Of a DNA stretch of 64,000 nt, positions 11,668-23,892 are shown piece after piece; within the stretch, counting starts at the first letter, position 1; every line of letters starts with the position of its first letter. Position numbers and translations under genes: made by a program. The stretch spans positions 664,541,438 through 664,605,437 of the forward strand of contig NC_081414.1 of assembly GCF_030272615.1 (NCBI RefSeq), read 5' to 3'. This DNA comes from Cryptomeria japonica. Its lineage: Eukaryota > Streptophyta > Pinopsida > Cupressales > Cupressaceae. Under the pieces are notes generated by a model. That model was given only the letters and a program-made list of their open reading frames with translations, was not told the origin of the DNA and did not search any database.

Positions 11668-13557
11668 CTACTGCAAAATTTTCTTCAGATTCTTCAATGC
11701 CTCTTCAAATTCTGAACCATAGGTGGTAAAATCATCCATATAGATCTCCATGCTGTCTTGGGAAATATCTGAAAATATGTTTATTACTTCTCTTTGAAAA
11801 GTAGCTAGAGCATTACATAATCCAAAAGGAAGAACATAATATGCATATGTTGACCAAGGACAAGTAAATGTAGTCTTTTCCTGATCCTCGGGAGCAATTT
11901 GAATCTGGTTGTAGCCATTGAATCCATCCAAGAATAAGAAGTATCACTTCCCTACCAAGGAGTCTAATACCTAATCCAAAAATGGTAATGGAAAATGATC
12001 CTTCCTAGTTGCTAAGTTTAAAGCTCTGTAATCCACACATACCTGCCATTTACCTCCTTTCTTTGGAACTATCACTAGAGGTGACACCCATTGACTATCC
12101 AAGATAGGATAGATAAATCCAACATTTAATAATTTTTGCAATTCCTCTTTAACTATTTCTCTTAATGTAGGATTAATTCTTCTCTGTGGTTGTCTAAGTG
12201 GTCTGCATTCCTCTTTTATGTAGATACGATGGGTACAAACTATAGGATCAATTCCATGCATGTCTTTGTAATCCCATGCAAAAGCATGTTGATGATATTT
12301 AAGGAAGTCAACTAGTGTTATTCTTTGACTCCCTGTGAGTTGATTGTTGATATTCAAATATTTGTTTAGATCAACTTCCACTTTGATAGTAAGATCAACT
12401 TGAGATGCTTTAGAAAGATGAGAAGTGCAAACTTCCTGCAACAACAGGGTATGCAGTATATCAGTGGCTGTAAGAAAATCTGATGCTGGAATATTTGATA
12501 CTAACTCCTGCAACTGCTGCTCTTGTCTTAACTGATTTGTCAGAATTTTATAGAGAATGGAATCATCATCATGAAGTTGTATGAATGGTTCTCTATTAAT
12601 CATCATAAGATGATTGACAGAGTCAAATCCTTTCTCAAATTCTTCTCCCACATTAGGCCAAACGACTTGTTGTTGATCAAGTTGGGGTTGAGCAAGAGAA
12701 TACAAAGCCAAAGTTTTGGTTGTATTTCCATCTGAAATAGTCATATCTCCTGACCGACATCCAATATATGCATCGGCTGTAGCAAGCCAAGGTCTTCCCA
12801 AAATAACTGGATATCCTCCCAATGTAAATATAGGAGACAAGATCATAAAATCTACAGGATATTCCCAAGAATCCAAAGTAACAACTACATCTTTAATCAT
12901 ACCATCAGGCCGAACTGTGGAACTGTCAACAAGTTGTAAGACTGTAGGTGTAGGTTTGAGACTGGTTATGTCAAGTTTTAGCATAACATCTCTTGTCATT
13001 ACATTGATGGCTACTCCCAAATCCATTAAAGCATTCTTTATATGAGTGCTATTGATGACTATTTTCACAACAGGGCTACTAGGATCAATATATTTATAAA
13101 TTGAAACCTTTCCTAACGTGATATCAACCGATTGACCCATTACATGCACTATTTGCGGATCCTTTTTCTTTCTACCAGGTTTCTTTAAACATGCCTCCTT
13201 AAGTGCCTTACCATAAATCGGGACATCCGTAATAGCTTGTAACAATGGAATTTTAACACATTCATGTTTCAATTGATCTATAATATCAAAACTTAGTTCC
13301 TCTTCCTGTAGAATCTCTTTGGGTTGCAACCTCTGAGGAAATGAGGGTATTTCTTGATTTTGAGGTATTTGGGTTGCTGGATTAGAGATTTCTTGTTCCT
13401 TTTGTATCTTAGTTATAACTGGTGGAGATGGGTCAGGTAAAATTATCCTAGATCTGAGGTGAATATCGCTTATAGAAAGAGAATAAGTTGGGTGTTGATT
13501 AGGATCAACTGAATAAACTTGTTGTTGTTGATGAGGCTTGTTATTAGGATTTGGCAT
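11668..13557 (-). pseudogene. Element B protease and reverse transcriptase (broken)
   Basis: The frame starts at about 13557 with a Pro/Gln-rich region. The protease core MDLGVAINVM lies near 13.0 kb. RT follows with EELQKLLNVGFIYP, PLVIVPKKGGKWQVCVDYR, DGFNGYNQI, FGLCNALATFQ and the catalytic YMDD near 11.75 kb. Stops near 11.95-11.97 kb interrupt an otherwise single frame from 13557 to 11668. The domain order and motifs make a Gypsy pol identification firm; the exact lineage is less sure. Confidence 0.85.
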
Positions 13558-13574
13558 TGTTGAGTGGTCAGCTA

Positions 13575-14840
13575 TGTAGGTTTAGGTGGAACAGTATTGG
13601 CTATAGGAGGAGGCATTATTCCAGGTTGTTGTGGCTACTGCATAGGTTGTTGATAACCAAATGACCGATTTGCCCATGGCTGAGCTCCTTTCCATTGAGG
13701 GGCAGGTTACCAATTCCCTTGGAACTATTGCCATGCTCCTTAAGGTTGAGACCAATTTCCTTGTGGCTATTGCCACTATGGAGTTTGATTGGCATAATGC
13801 CGCCCTTGGCTTTGAGGATTATACTAATTTTGAAAATTTCCAAAATTTTGAGCATATGGAGATTGCCATTGATTATTTTGTGCGTCGAAATTTCCACTAT
13901 AACCAGAAAAAGAAAGTGGATCGGGAGGCATACCTTTTCTTGGAAAATTTGGCGTTCCTTGAGAAACATAGAAAACTTGTTCATCATCACCTTGTATTGT
14001 CTTGAAATCATGAACTTCAAGATTTGCAACCATTTTAAATCTGTAGTCTCTTTTCCTCTGTCTACAATGTGGGCAAAATTCAACAAGAACTGCATCAGTT
14101 TCCTCATGTTTCTTCTTAGCTGAAAGTGTGTCTGATTGAGTAGCCATATTGTTTATGATATCCTCCTTAAAATCCATCAACAGATGGATAAGCTCCATTC
14201 AAGAAACTCCATTATTGGATGATGATGAAGAAACTCCCGGCTTGAGACACCTACTCTTCTTAGAAGAAGATCTGGAATACTTTTGGCAAATTTGTCCAAT
14301 GTCATTCCATGTTGACTATGTTATGTCACCTCCTCCTATAAGATCCAAAGCATATGCGCATTCATCACTATTTCCTCTTAAAAATATTAACTTAAGATAC
14401 TCTTCATTTAGAGTACTATGCTTGGACTTCTTGACACTGAATAGAAATCTCTACAGATAATCTTCTAGACTCTCAGCTTCTTTCTATGTTATTCTAAAAA
14501 TATCATCCCCATGGCAGTCAGTCCCTCTACAATAATCCTTGTATTTCACAAGAAACAACCATTTCATCTCATCCTATGTAGTGACTATGCTACTCCCTAG
14601 ACTCATAAACCATCTCAAAGATGACTCTTTGAAAGTGGTAGGGAATATTTTGAGTCTATGGGCATCTGTAGTATAATTAAAACTCCTACAAAGGACATCA
14701 AAATCAAACAAGAAAGTGTTGGGGTCTTCTGTCACTAATCTATAGAATTTAGAAAGGGAAGAACCTGAAATGTTCTTGAGATTAACATTATCATGTTGAT
14801 CAGAAATAAGGAACTCAAACATTAGAGTCATAGGTGGAGG
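13575..14840 (-). pseudogene. gag: Element B Gag (broken)
   Basis: At 14574-14831 the minus strand encodes a retrotransposon gag core with DPNTFLFDFDVLCRSF and FKESSLRWFMSL. Downstream, 13824-14198 has a CPHC-containing segment (FCPHCRQRKRDYRFK) that may be a remnant nucleic-acid-binding motif, then an Asn/Gln/Gly-rich stretch toward the protease. Stops and frame changes between these parts show decay. Confidence 0.65.
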
Positions 14841-15200
14841 TGGGTTATTCCCACCAGGGGTGGATTTCCTTGCATTGGGCTTTGAGGAGGAGTTACTAAA
14901 TGAAGTTCCTCTTCAGGAGGTCCAAAGAGGAAATGTATGTTGTTCTTAGGAAGTTCAAATTCAAGAAGGTTCAAATTATCTGGGGTTTGGTATAGTGCAA
15001 CAAAAGGATTTACATCTGGGGGGTCATATGGATTGAGTCTTGTATGATTAGGATGGTTGAGAAGAAATATACCTTGAGCATCTCTTCTTCATCTATGCAT
15101 GCAAATTCATGAAAATTACTTTAAACAAGCTGAGTTATCAAAAACAACTATGTTGAAAGCTAAAAATTAATAACCATAATAGGTTCTTAGTTTGACACCA

Positions 15201-15218
15201 TCCCCGACAATGACACCA
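15201..15218 (-). promoter_or_regulatory. Decayed Asp-tRNA primer binding site (element B)
   Basis: The minus strand reads TGGTGTCATTGTCGGGGA. The Asp-tRNA site used by Athila/Tat-type elements is TGGCGCCGTTGCCGGGGA. The differences are C-to-T and G-to-A transitions, mostly at former CpG or CHG positions. It lies about 4 bases past the candidate LTR end at 15223. Confidence 0.7.
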
Positions 15219-15222
15219 AAAA

Positions 15223-16189
15223 TGTTTGCTTCGCCAATAGGAACAATAACTATAGCTAAAGTCTCAACCCAAAGTTTGGACATTTACTCTATGAAGTTAT
15301 TATTTCCATAATTGAATTTCATTTATTTATCAACCCAGGGACGTATTACTTGAAATGGGTCTGCACTATATATGCACTAAGTTCTTGCGATAGCTATTCT
15401 GCATTACTGCAACAACTAAACCTATTTGAAATAAGCAAGAAAAATTTATAACAACTAAATGAATACATGAAAAATCCACATTAACATAAAACCACATTAA
15501 GGAATTATTAACTAAGTCCAAAGTTAACAAACAAGAATTACTCTGTTTGCTTTGGCTGCAAGAACAGTCACATGATCTGTTTCCAGTGGCTGCAAGAACA
15601 ATCAATTGCTAGAATGCCTATTGCAGCAGAAAGGGAAACTAAGTTTAAAAAATGCATAGGAATACTCACCAAGTGGCCCCCCTTGGATGAGTGTATACAT
15701 GCTTCCAAAGATAACTCTAAACACTTAGAATAACATCAATTTATTCATTATTTTTCAAAGGTCGATACAACACACAGAATGAAAGAAAGCTAAAAATGCT
15801 CTGCAACTTCATTTCTAAATCTTCTGTCTCTCTATTCCCTCTCTAACCTCTGAGAAGAGGCGGAGACACTTATTTAAAAGAAAACTACAACAACTTCCTG
15901 CAATCTAGAACACACCAATGAAATGAGGCAGAGAACATTTATGACAAAGAACAAACGAAGTTAGGCCACTAAAAATGTGGATCTCTACTAAACCGCAACC
16001 AAGAATATAGCATAGCAGTATTACAAGATTGATGTTTACTGAAGATAGACATAAATGATTCTTGCACGCCCTGATATTTCTTTGCCGCTTCTTATGCTCA
16101 TTATTCTATTTGTTGTTTTGAACTTTTAACTGCCCTTTGAATATCTCTAATTGCCTTCATGACGTGACACAATAACCGCCACTGCAACA
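15223..16189 (-). repeat. Candidate 5' LTR of element B
   Basis: In minus orientation it starts TGTTGCAGTGG (ending at 16189) and ends in CA next to the Asp primer site. A TATA-like TTTAAATAAG lies near 15875 on the minus strand. The right boundary is chosen from the TG end and is uncertain because there is no second copy to compare. 16190-16454 shows nothing recognisable. Confidence 0.5.
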
Positions 16190-16454
16190 TCTTATTTATT
16201 TTTGCAATTAAAAATATAGAACATACAAGCAAATAGATATATCTATTTTAATTAATCAAAACACATATATTTCACACATGATATTGCTTATGATAATCCG
16301 CATGGCAACAAGAATAATTGGTCAAGACAAAACAAGATTTAATGCGTTCGGTTAACATTTGGAATGCATATAGTCAAACTCTAATACATCATTACTATCC
16401 CATTATACGAAATAAAACATGGTAAAAACTTATGAATTTTAAGAATAAGAGGAG

Positions 16455-16997
16455 CTAATATCTCAGCTCATCAGTGTTGATTTTCATTGAACGCCCATCA
16501 AACTCTACACCAGTTATTTTGTTGACAATAGGGTTTGTGACTTTGTCTAACCCTGGCTTGTCACTGGTTTAATTCAAACAAGTTACTACCCCAATCGCAT
16601 TTGCAATGATCTTATAAGGTTGGTCTAGCCATATAAATTCAACATGGATCTTCCTCAATACATATCTCACCCATTCGTTTTCATCAAATGATGAAAAGTT
16701 TATGAAGTGGGTGAAAGCCTTTCTCTATAGCTACATAAATTCTAGATTGGCATTGCCAATCTCATCGATGATGTTGTTGGTATACAGGTCCAAAATGTCT
16801 TCATTTCCGGTTTCCTCAATCTAGCGGTGAATGCAAGCTCATACATCATCAATACGCAAAACTATGTGTGGAATGAAAGAGAAATCTCCAACTAGGTCAA
16901 CCTCCATGGATTTGTATGGGTGCTTCTTGAACACAGGATGGTTCCTATCCTTGACCTCAACAACTAGTGGGGTAGAAATGTAAGATGAGGATGCCAT
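16455..16997 (-). pseudogene. Element 0 ORF2-like fragment, function unknown
   Basis: The start is the ATG at 16997 (MASSSYISTPLVVEVKDR). Several stops interrupt it after about 50 residues, but the frame can be followed to about 16455, where the element is cut. It occupies the position of ORF2 in elements 1 and 2 and shares the MAS-type Ser-rich start, but not obvious sequence. I recognise no family. Confidence 0.45.
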
Positions 16998-17539
16998 TTC
17001 AAATTTCCAAAAAACCAAACTTAGAAACATTCATCACAAAAATACATCAATTGACTGATGGATGCCGTAGATCACTCGTCGGATCGCCTTGAGCTCTTTG
17101 ATCACCTGAAAGCCTTGATCACCTTTGTTCTTTAGCTTGAAAACACTATTTGCAAAGTGAAAAATAACTCTCGTATTTTCCCCTTTAACTTTGCAAACCC
17201 TAATTTCACATTGAAATAAATGCTCCTCAAATATCCAACCGGATGCTTGTTCAACTACCGGATGCCAAAATCAGCCATCTCAATTATGGATATCAACTGA
17301 AACTCAATTCCTATAATCTATAATCCATCAACTATAGATCTCATCAAGGGGTACCGCAAGCTTTGCATTAGTTTTCCTCCCCCTAAGGCTAGAAGCCCTA
17401 GTTACCGAATAAAGGTTTTGCACCGGATTCAAGCACAAATCCACCATGTTCCTTAGATTCATCCTTCTTTAGCCACATCTTCTTATTCTGATCTCTGATC
17501 TCATCAACCTTTTCCTTTCCCTTTTCATGTAATTTGTTC

Positions 17540-18581
17540 TTGTCAATTAGAGTACTATTTTTGCTTCTGAAGTACTTTGCAATGTGACCGGTTTTGTTCT
17601 ATTCTTTCCAAACAACATTATTCTGCATAGGTCTAAAGCTTATCTAATTTGGTCTTGTCCTGCATTGATTAGAGATATGTCCAAACATTCCACTTGCATA
17701 GAATCTCTTGTTCTGAAAGTTATTTATTACTGCTCTACACATATTTGGCTTGTGTCCAAAATTATTGCATATGAAAACTAACCGGTAAAGGTAGGAACAT
17801 TATTCATATTGTTCATCATATTGTTTCTGTTCATCATTCCATTATTCATTCTACTTCTTCATTGACTCACCATATGACCAAAATTATTGCAAGTAAAACA
17901 TCTACCATTGAATTTATGAGCATTAGGTTGTCTTACCGAAGGATTCTTGTTCTTCTTCTGATCAGGTTTTGCATTGCCTTTTCCATATCTGGAGGATTCA
18001 CCTTTCTGAAATCCTAGGCCTCTCATATCCTTTCCATGTCTCTGACTCTCCAGCATCTCATCAAGCCTTGTTGAACTGGCTTTGAATTTGTCTTTGTATT
18101 CATTGGAAGTAGCAAGTTCATCACTCAAGGTAGGAATTTGTCTTACAAGTTGTTGACCATTATTCCTTGATTGTGTCAGCTCAAGTTTCAACTGATCATT
18201 CTCATAGGTAAGCCCAAAGCATTCATTAGCTCTTTCCTTCAATTATTGTGCCAAATTCTCTTCATTTTTCTTCCGATCCCCAACCTCCTTAGTCAGCCTC
18301 ACCATAATGGATTGCATCTCGTTCTTCAAAGAAACATTCTCTCTCTGAAGCTTGTTAACTTCATCAGCTTTGTCCTAGAGTTCCATGATCTGATCCTCTT
18401 TCTCCTTCAACTTGTCCATTAATTCCTTCCCTTTTTCTCTACAGACACTTGCTTGATCCTTTAGTTCACTAATGAATTCATTAGTAGAATTCAGGTTCTT
18501 CTTCAAGGCACAGATTTCATTTCTAGTTGCATCAAGATCCTCAAGTGCCACATTGAGTTGTCTCTAAAAACTAGAATTCAT
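17540..18581 (-). pseudogene. gag: Element 0 Gag, coiled coil and decayed zinc knuckles
   Basis: The start is the ATG at 18581 (MNSSF, then a TAG). A long charged coiled coil follows with several stops. One knuckle is nearly complete (CFTCNNFGHMVSQ near 17865-17905, its last Cys replaced by a stop). Three further knuckle positions toward 17.55 kb keep the GH core but have lost Cys residues: ICNNFGHKPNMC, ASGMFGHISNQC and NKTGHIAKYF. Four knuckle positions match the layout of element 1 Gag. Confidence 0.7.
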
Positions 18582-18634
18582 TGAATCAATCTCCTAGATC
18601 TTCCTCAAGCAGTTAAGCTTCCTCAAAGGAACTA

Positions 18635-18647
18635 GTCTCTGATACCA
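18635..18647 (-). promoter_or_regulatory. Primer binding site, initiator-Met tRNA (element 0)
   Basis: The minus strand reads TGGTATCAGAGAC, two bases past the LTR end at 18650. It differs only near its 3' end from the iMet site of elements 1 and 2. Confidence 0.8.
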
Positions 18648-18649
18648 AT

Positions 18650-19617
18650 TGTTAGAATCAGGGATCACTGAGAGGGGGGGGGGGGGGTGTGAATCAGTAA
18701 TCTATCAGATATCAAATCCACAAACTTATTTTTTATCCACTGGTTAGCAAAGCATATCGTAAAAGAACATAAACATGCAATAAATAAACCACATATCCAC
18801 AACACCAAAATTTTTACATGGAAACCCGGAAAGGGAAAAAACACGATGGGGCTAGTACCCACAATATTCATAAACTATGGCCAAGAGTACATAAATATTA
18901 CATATATGGGGAATGCACTTGCATTCAAGCTCACTGCCTAGAGTTCACTGCTCAATTACAATTGACCAGAAGGCTACACCCTTCAGGGAAGTCTCACTGA
19001 CTTATAATTTGATTACAATGAGAAAATAGAATAAAATGAACTCTCAAGTAGCATCTGATAATGCAAGAATGAGTTCTGGTTAAGCATTGAATCTTTGAAT
19101 ATCTTCGCTCTAATAAATACTCTATTTTTGTCTCAGTCAGCTACCAGATTGTCTGTGAATCAAATGTGCATGTGAAACTGCGCTCAATTGTACCAAAACT
19201 GATCGCAACACACATATTACTACAAAAACCAATCGCCAAATTGATCTTAAATATCCGGTCTTAACACAAAAATAATCTTCTTCAAGTCGACTTCAAGAAG
19301 TGTAACATGTAGTTCCAAGTCAGCCTCAATCTTGAACACAAACATTGCACCAGACCAAATAGTTATTTTCACACGCTTCCTAAGGATCTTCCCATTCACC
19401 AAGAACATGAGATAAACCACCAAAATTACTGCAATCATTGGAATACATTCCGGACCAGAACAAAACCGAGATACCTTGTTTTACCGGTTAACTCTAGCTT
19501 CTAGATAAGATGAATAACAACTGCCAGATCGAATATCCAAGAAGAGTTGCCATCAATGACAACCCTAGACCAATAAGAAACTACCAGAAGTCATCGGATG
19601 AGTGTCAATTGCCAACA
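18650..19617 (-). repeat. 5' LTR of element 0
   Basis: In minus orientation it starts TGTTGGCAATTG (at 19617) and ends in CA at 18650 beside the primer site. Internally, a 14-base G run (18674-18687, plus strand) lies near the primer-site end, where elements 1 and 2 also carry a G/C run. No partner LTR was found. Confidence 0.7.
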
Positions 19618-20603
19618 AGATTTAACATCAAAGTAAGGTGCAGTTGCCTTAGGTGGATCAATTGGTTTGATTTGGGGAAGTCTTAACACATTCGATTGTT
19701 TCAAATGAGACATAATTCTATGAAAAGATTCATTCAGAGGAGTAAACTCTTTTTCTCTTTTAAAGAATTTAGACAAAGGAGGAACACTTGTAGTGGTTGA
19801 TACTTGAGTGTTGTTGTTGATGTCATTGAATTTGATGAATCATTTGTTTGGTTTTAACTTCACAAACATTTGTTGAGCACTATCACCCTTATCACTCGGA
19901 GCCATGTAAGGAGATGATTGTTCCAATTGACTCATAGTCGGTTGATAATTTTGAAGTACTGTGCACAACTATGGAAATGAAGTAAACTCCGTTAAGAGAA
20001 TTTTATCCCTAATGTATTTTTATAAATTAGCAATGAAAATATTTTGAATATCTTCATTGGTCATAGGAAAAGAAATCTAAGAATACAAATTCTTATATTT
20101 ACCAATAAAATCAATCACTTTTTCTTTAACACCTTGTTTACAATGTATCAAATCAGCCAAAGTAACTTTAGGACTAATGTTATTGTGAAATTGTTGAATA
20201 AGAGCATTATCCAATTGTTGAAAAGAAGTAATAGAACAAGGAGGCAAAGAACAATACCATTGAAAATCTCTATCCCTTAATGTTCTAGTAAACAATTTTG
20301 CTAACAACCTTTGATCATGAGCAAAGTCACTACACAAAGTTTGGAATGTTTTAACATGAATTAAGGGATCACCATTTCCATTATTAAGTTCCAATTGAGG
20401 GACTTCTACATGTTTAGGAGGGATGACTCTAAAAATGTCATTAGATAATGGGCTCACTACATCAAATGTGGGTACATTATACTTGATTAAAGGAGTTGCC
20501 CCCTTGACTAATATTTATAGGTGGTGAGTGTGATTGGGTAAAAAGAGGAATGCTCATGGTAGGAGGAATGAAACAAGAGGTATTTCCCCCATGACTAACG
20601 TTT
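19618..20603 (-). pseudogene. gag: E4 Gag core, third segment (broken)
   Basis: This is a retrotransposon gag core on the minus strand: VPQLELNNGNGDPLIHVKTF, LLAKLFTRTLRDRDFQWY and LTLADLIHCKQG-like segments at 20077-20457, continuing at 19591-19776 until element 0 cuts it. The solo LTR at 20609-22310 separates it from the previous segment, and the frame resumes across that insertion. A frame change lies near 20.48 kb. The style resembles Tat-type Gypsy gag. No pol belonging to this element was found. Confidence 0.7.
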
Positions 20604-20608
20604 GTAGG

Positions 20609-22310
20609 TCTAGCATCGTAAATTGTATACCCTTGCTATTGTGGTACAATTCCATGCTTAGTTTAGAACCCGCCTTAGTGTGTTTTCATCTTGCATTGTA
20701 ATTTCCCTTTAAGCATTTAATTAATTAATTTAGTTAAATATAAATTCATATTTAACCACTCCTCACATCATAAAATTGGGCCCTTTACCCTAAGTGTGCC
20801 CCTTTTTAATTTTATTCGTCCAATAAATCATTAAATCATAATCCCTAATTATGTTCTATTTCGACCTTTAAGGCCCGATTTCACATATCAAAACATCTCA
20901 AAATCAGATATAACTTTGGGATTAGGTTTAATATCATCATATCTAACATCCTTAAAAATTTGGTGAAAATTTGGCCGGACCATGTGCTCTTTGCACACGG
21001 TCCCTGATATTTTTCCCAAAATTTCTGGAGCATAATTCTATGATATTGTAATTCTTAACCCCAAAAGATTGGAGGGAAATTAAAATCCTAGGTTGGCATA
21101 AAGATGAAATTCAGATACAGGGTTTCATACATAAGAGCTCTATTTCTTCATTTGAAGGCATCTAATCTATCAAAACTAAGATCTATCTATGAAAAAAGAG
21201 TTTTTGGCGAAAAGAGCTAGCGATCACAAGGAGCCTTCTATGTAGTGAAAGAGAAGCTTATGTGGAGTCGTCAATAACATTTATCAAGAATTAATCAAGT
21301 ATTTGTTAATAATTCATCATCAATTAGGATCCTTGAAGACATTGAAGAATAATAAGAAATCACCGATTGACAATTGGCTTGTACCCCTCCCTTAGGGGTT
21401 GGGTATGATTTCATGTTTTTCTATGTCCTTGTATGAGCTTCATTGCATCAATTTGAATATTTATATTAAAGATTTAGATCACTATGCATCATTGATTTAG
21501 ATCATTTACTTCGTCAATTACAAGAATTTAGGGTTTACTCTTTAGGGTTTCTCTAGATTGTTTGCATTCATCATTTTAGGATCTTGCATACACACAAGGT
21601 TCTAGCACACACATTTTCAGTATATTATTGGCTATTTGTGGAGGTGGAAATTACCAAAACAATAGTTTGACTAAGGTAAAACCCTATATAGCCACCGAAA
21701 CCATTTCTTTTCAGTTTAAGGTGTAGTTGTAGGTACCCAAAAGGCTTCCCAGATCAACATAAGACACAAGGATAGTCCCAAGGCCTCAGACTACCCCAAA
21801 TCCATCAGGGATAGGGGTGTGGTGCCCTATTCCTTCCCAGGATAGGGGCATGGCACCCTGTTCCCTCTTAATTTTAGTGAATTTTAATAGGGTGAAGGCT
21901 CAAGATCTTAGTTTTGCAGCCGTTCAATCATGGCTCTTTGTTAAATCATCAGGGACAGGCGCATGGCTCCCTAGACCTTGTTAGTTTGGATTAGTTTTCA
22001 GCATCAGGTACACATCCAAATTCCCTCCCCTTCTCTTCTTTCATTATCTCAGTTTTAGATCTATAAGTTTCTGAAATTTCAATTCATGTATGCTTCATTG
22101 TTCATCTCCTAGTCTAGTTGACTAATCTTTCACATCTTATCTTCCTATTCAGCAAGAGGAATAGGAACCCTAAGAGATAATCCTTGGCTCTCTCTTTCTC
22201 ACAAGAAGTAGCCAAAGTGAGCTATCTCACTAGGCCCTTTCATATTCCCAATGTGTTGGCTAAAGTAGGATTATGATTTAGTCACCCGATCTTGCTTTTT
22301 CCCCTCCACA
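20609..22310 (+). repeat. Solo LTR of the element 3 family
   Basis: It aligns from end to end with the element 3 LTRs (38590-40260 and 49732-51393), from TAGCATCGTAAATTG through 'gagctctatttcttc' to CCCCTCCACA. Exact 5-bp repeats GTAGG flank it (20604-20608 and 22311-22315). No internal region is present, so it is a solo LTR left by LTR-LTR recombination. Its first bases are TC rather than TG. Confidence 0.9.
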
Positions 22311-22315
22311 GTAGG

Positions 22316-22714
22316 TATAACATTTTGTGTAAAGGTAGGCATGATGTTTGATGTGAAGGTAGGGACACTAGTCATAGGAGTTGTTAAAGGAATGGAATGA
22401 TTAACTTGACTAGGAGGTTGTGTATAACTGAGTTTTTCAGCACAACACTTCATAGGCATTATATTAGAAGCCACAATATGACAAGTACCACACAAGATAT
22501 CAACACCATGTTTATCACTTTGAATCATTCTTTTTAATCCTTCAATCAATGGGAGAGCTTCAATTTTTGGATATTCTTGACTCATCGATTGTTGAATATT
22601 GTCAAATTGATTGTCCATCTTTGCCAATTGATCAACAAATGCCCTAGTTAGTGATTCCTCCTCATTATGAGAATTATCAAGAGGATAAACAAGAATATCT
22701 GTAGAATGGGAATA
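22316..22714 (-). pseudogene. gag: E4 Gag, second segment
   Basis: An open minus-strand frame runs between the solo LTR and element 2. It includes EEESLTRAFVDQLAKMD and a Pro/Thr/Met-rich stretch. The first residues of the apparent ORF (22715-22765) come from the element 2 LTR and its target repeat, and the last ones (before 22311) from the solo LTR, so neither belongs to the original protein. The frame connects in phase with 30376-30510 once element 2 is ignored. Confidence 0.7.
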
Positions 22715-22719
22715 ACCAC

Positions 22720-23842
22720 TATTGGCATTTTTGATGTTCATGTTGTGATTGTCATTGATGGACACACACTTGCATTAAGATCCTCTTTATATGTGTGAGT
22801 TAGAGCATAACCAGTATTTGTTCCAACCGGTATGTTGTATTATAGCCTTTAGACTATTGATGTTTTGCAGAATGTGTTTACCGGTCTGAAGCCGCATGTC
22901 AACCCCAAGCGGTTCATGGATACCAAGTGATACCAGGTATTAAAGCGGCATAACACATTGTTACTAGTCTTCATTTTTTTTTTTGAGAAATCGACAACTG
23001 GTATTTTGTATGAACCGGTAATACTCTGTGATGAGTTACCAACCGACATTTTGTGATGAGTTACCATCCACCGATCATTTGATGGTGCCGACTCTCTGAC
23101 GGTTCCTTTTGTGTCATGTTACTAGATATGTCCAGATGCATTGAACCTAGGAAATTGTAATGTAATCCTATTGGACTGACATGAAATCAGTTTCCTTTAT
23201 AAGGACATCATGTCTAGGGTTTTAGGTGGTTGTTGTTGTTGCTAGGGTTCAAGGTAACTGAGGAGTTAGAGAGAGTATGAATGTGTAGAAGACTGAAGTA
23301 ATGCTGTAATGCATTAAGATCGAGCTATCAAGGATCTAACCAAGCAATCTATGATATTTGCTAGATCACTCACTTGTTGATTACTCACATCTTCGACAAG
23401 TTTGTAGCCCTTAACCGGGTAGGCCCAAAAGCCTCTTGTAAATCCTCTAACAAGGTGATTCACATATGTGGATCTAAAATCCTCTAGCAAGGTAGTCTTT
23501 AATTGGACTTATCTCCTAATAGAGATTGAGATTCCTAACAGGATTTGTTCCGATAAAGAACATTGTAAGACCTTAACCAGTCTGGTTTCTATTCTGCAGA
23601 TAGTTACTTGTGAGTTGCATCTCACCGTGGTTTTTCCCATTTGGGTTTCCACATCAAAATCTCTTGTGTTATGGTGTTTGTGCTTCTGTGGGTGAATGCA
23701 TTATTATCTATTTGGTTTTCTTGTTTGTTAACCGGTTTGTCTGCTAAATTGTTTTACCGGTTTATTGTCAGTCTTGCAAAGTGTTTAAGTGCAAAGTTTT
23801 TTGGCATACTAATTCACCCCCCCCCCCTCTTAGTATTCATCA
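22720..23842 (+). repeat. 5' LTR of element 2
   Basis: It matches 29242-30375. The first dinucleotide is TA instead of TG, a probable G-to-A change. A TATA-like TTTATAAG lies at 23196-23203. A C run of about 11 bases sits near 23817-23827, shortly before the CA end. Confidence 0.92.
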
Positions 23843-23844
23843 AT

Positions 23845-23857
23845 TGGTATCAGAGCC
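23845..23857 (+). promoter_or_regulatory. Primer binding site, initiator-Met tRNA (element 2)
   Basis: TGGTATCAGAGCC lies two bases after the 5' LTR end, the same as in element 1. Confidence 0.92.
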
Positions 23858-23892
23858 TACCTTTCTATAAGTTTAACCACTTGGAAAGAGAT

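Larger units (their letters stand above)
9480..16189 (-). mobile_element. Element B: decayed Athila-like Ty3/Gypsy retrotransposon
   Basis: On the minus strand, in order: a candidate 5' LTR (15223-16189), a decayed Asp-tRNA primer site, gag, aspartic protease, RT, RNase H and integrase. The order with integrase last is that of Ty3/Gypsy. The protease has Asp-Leu-Gly in place of the usual Asp-Ser/Thr-Gly, as I recall for Athila-type elements. Several frameshifts and stops break every domain. I found no matching 3' LTR on the left, so the element is probably truncated or interrupted there. Confidence 0.75.
16455..19617 (-). mobile_element. Element 0: truncated gag + ORF2 LTR element
   Basis: The 5' LTR (18650-19617), iMet-type primer site, coiled-coil gag with decayed knuckles and an ORF2-like frame follow one another on the minus strand, the same plan as elements 1 and 2 but with different sequence. 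It stops abruptly near 16455 beside element B and no second LTR is visible. Its 5' LTR interrupts the E4 gag at 19618. Confidence 0.6.

Noticed and set aside
13661-14123. Plus-strand ORFs opposite element B gag
   Set aside because: They are shadows of the minus-strand gag in a Gln/Asn-rich stretch, with no recognisable motif.
22271-22765. A single 164-residue minus-strand gene
   Set aside because: Its ends are parts of the element 2 LTR and the solo LTR; only 22316-22714 is original gag sequence.
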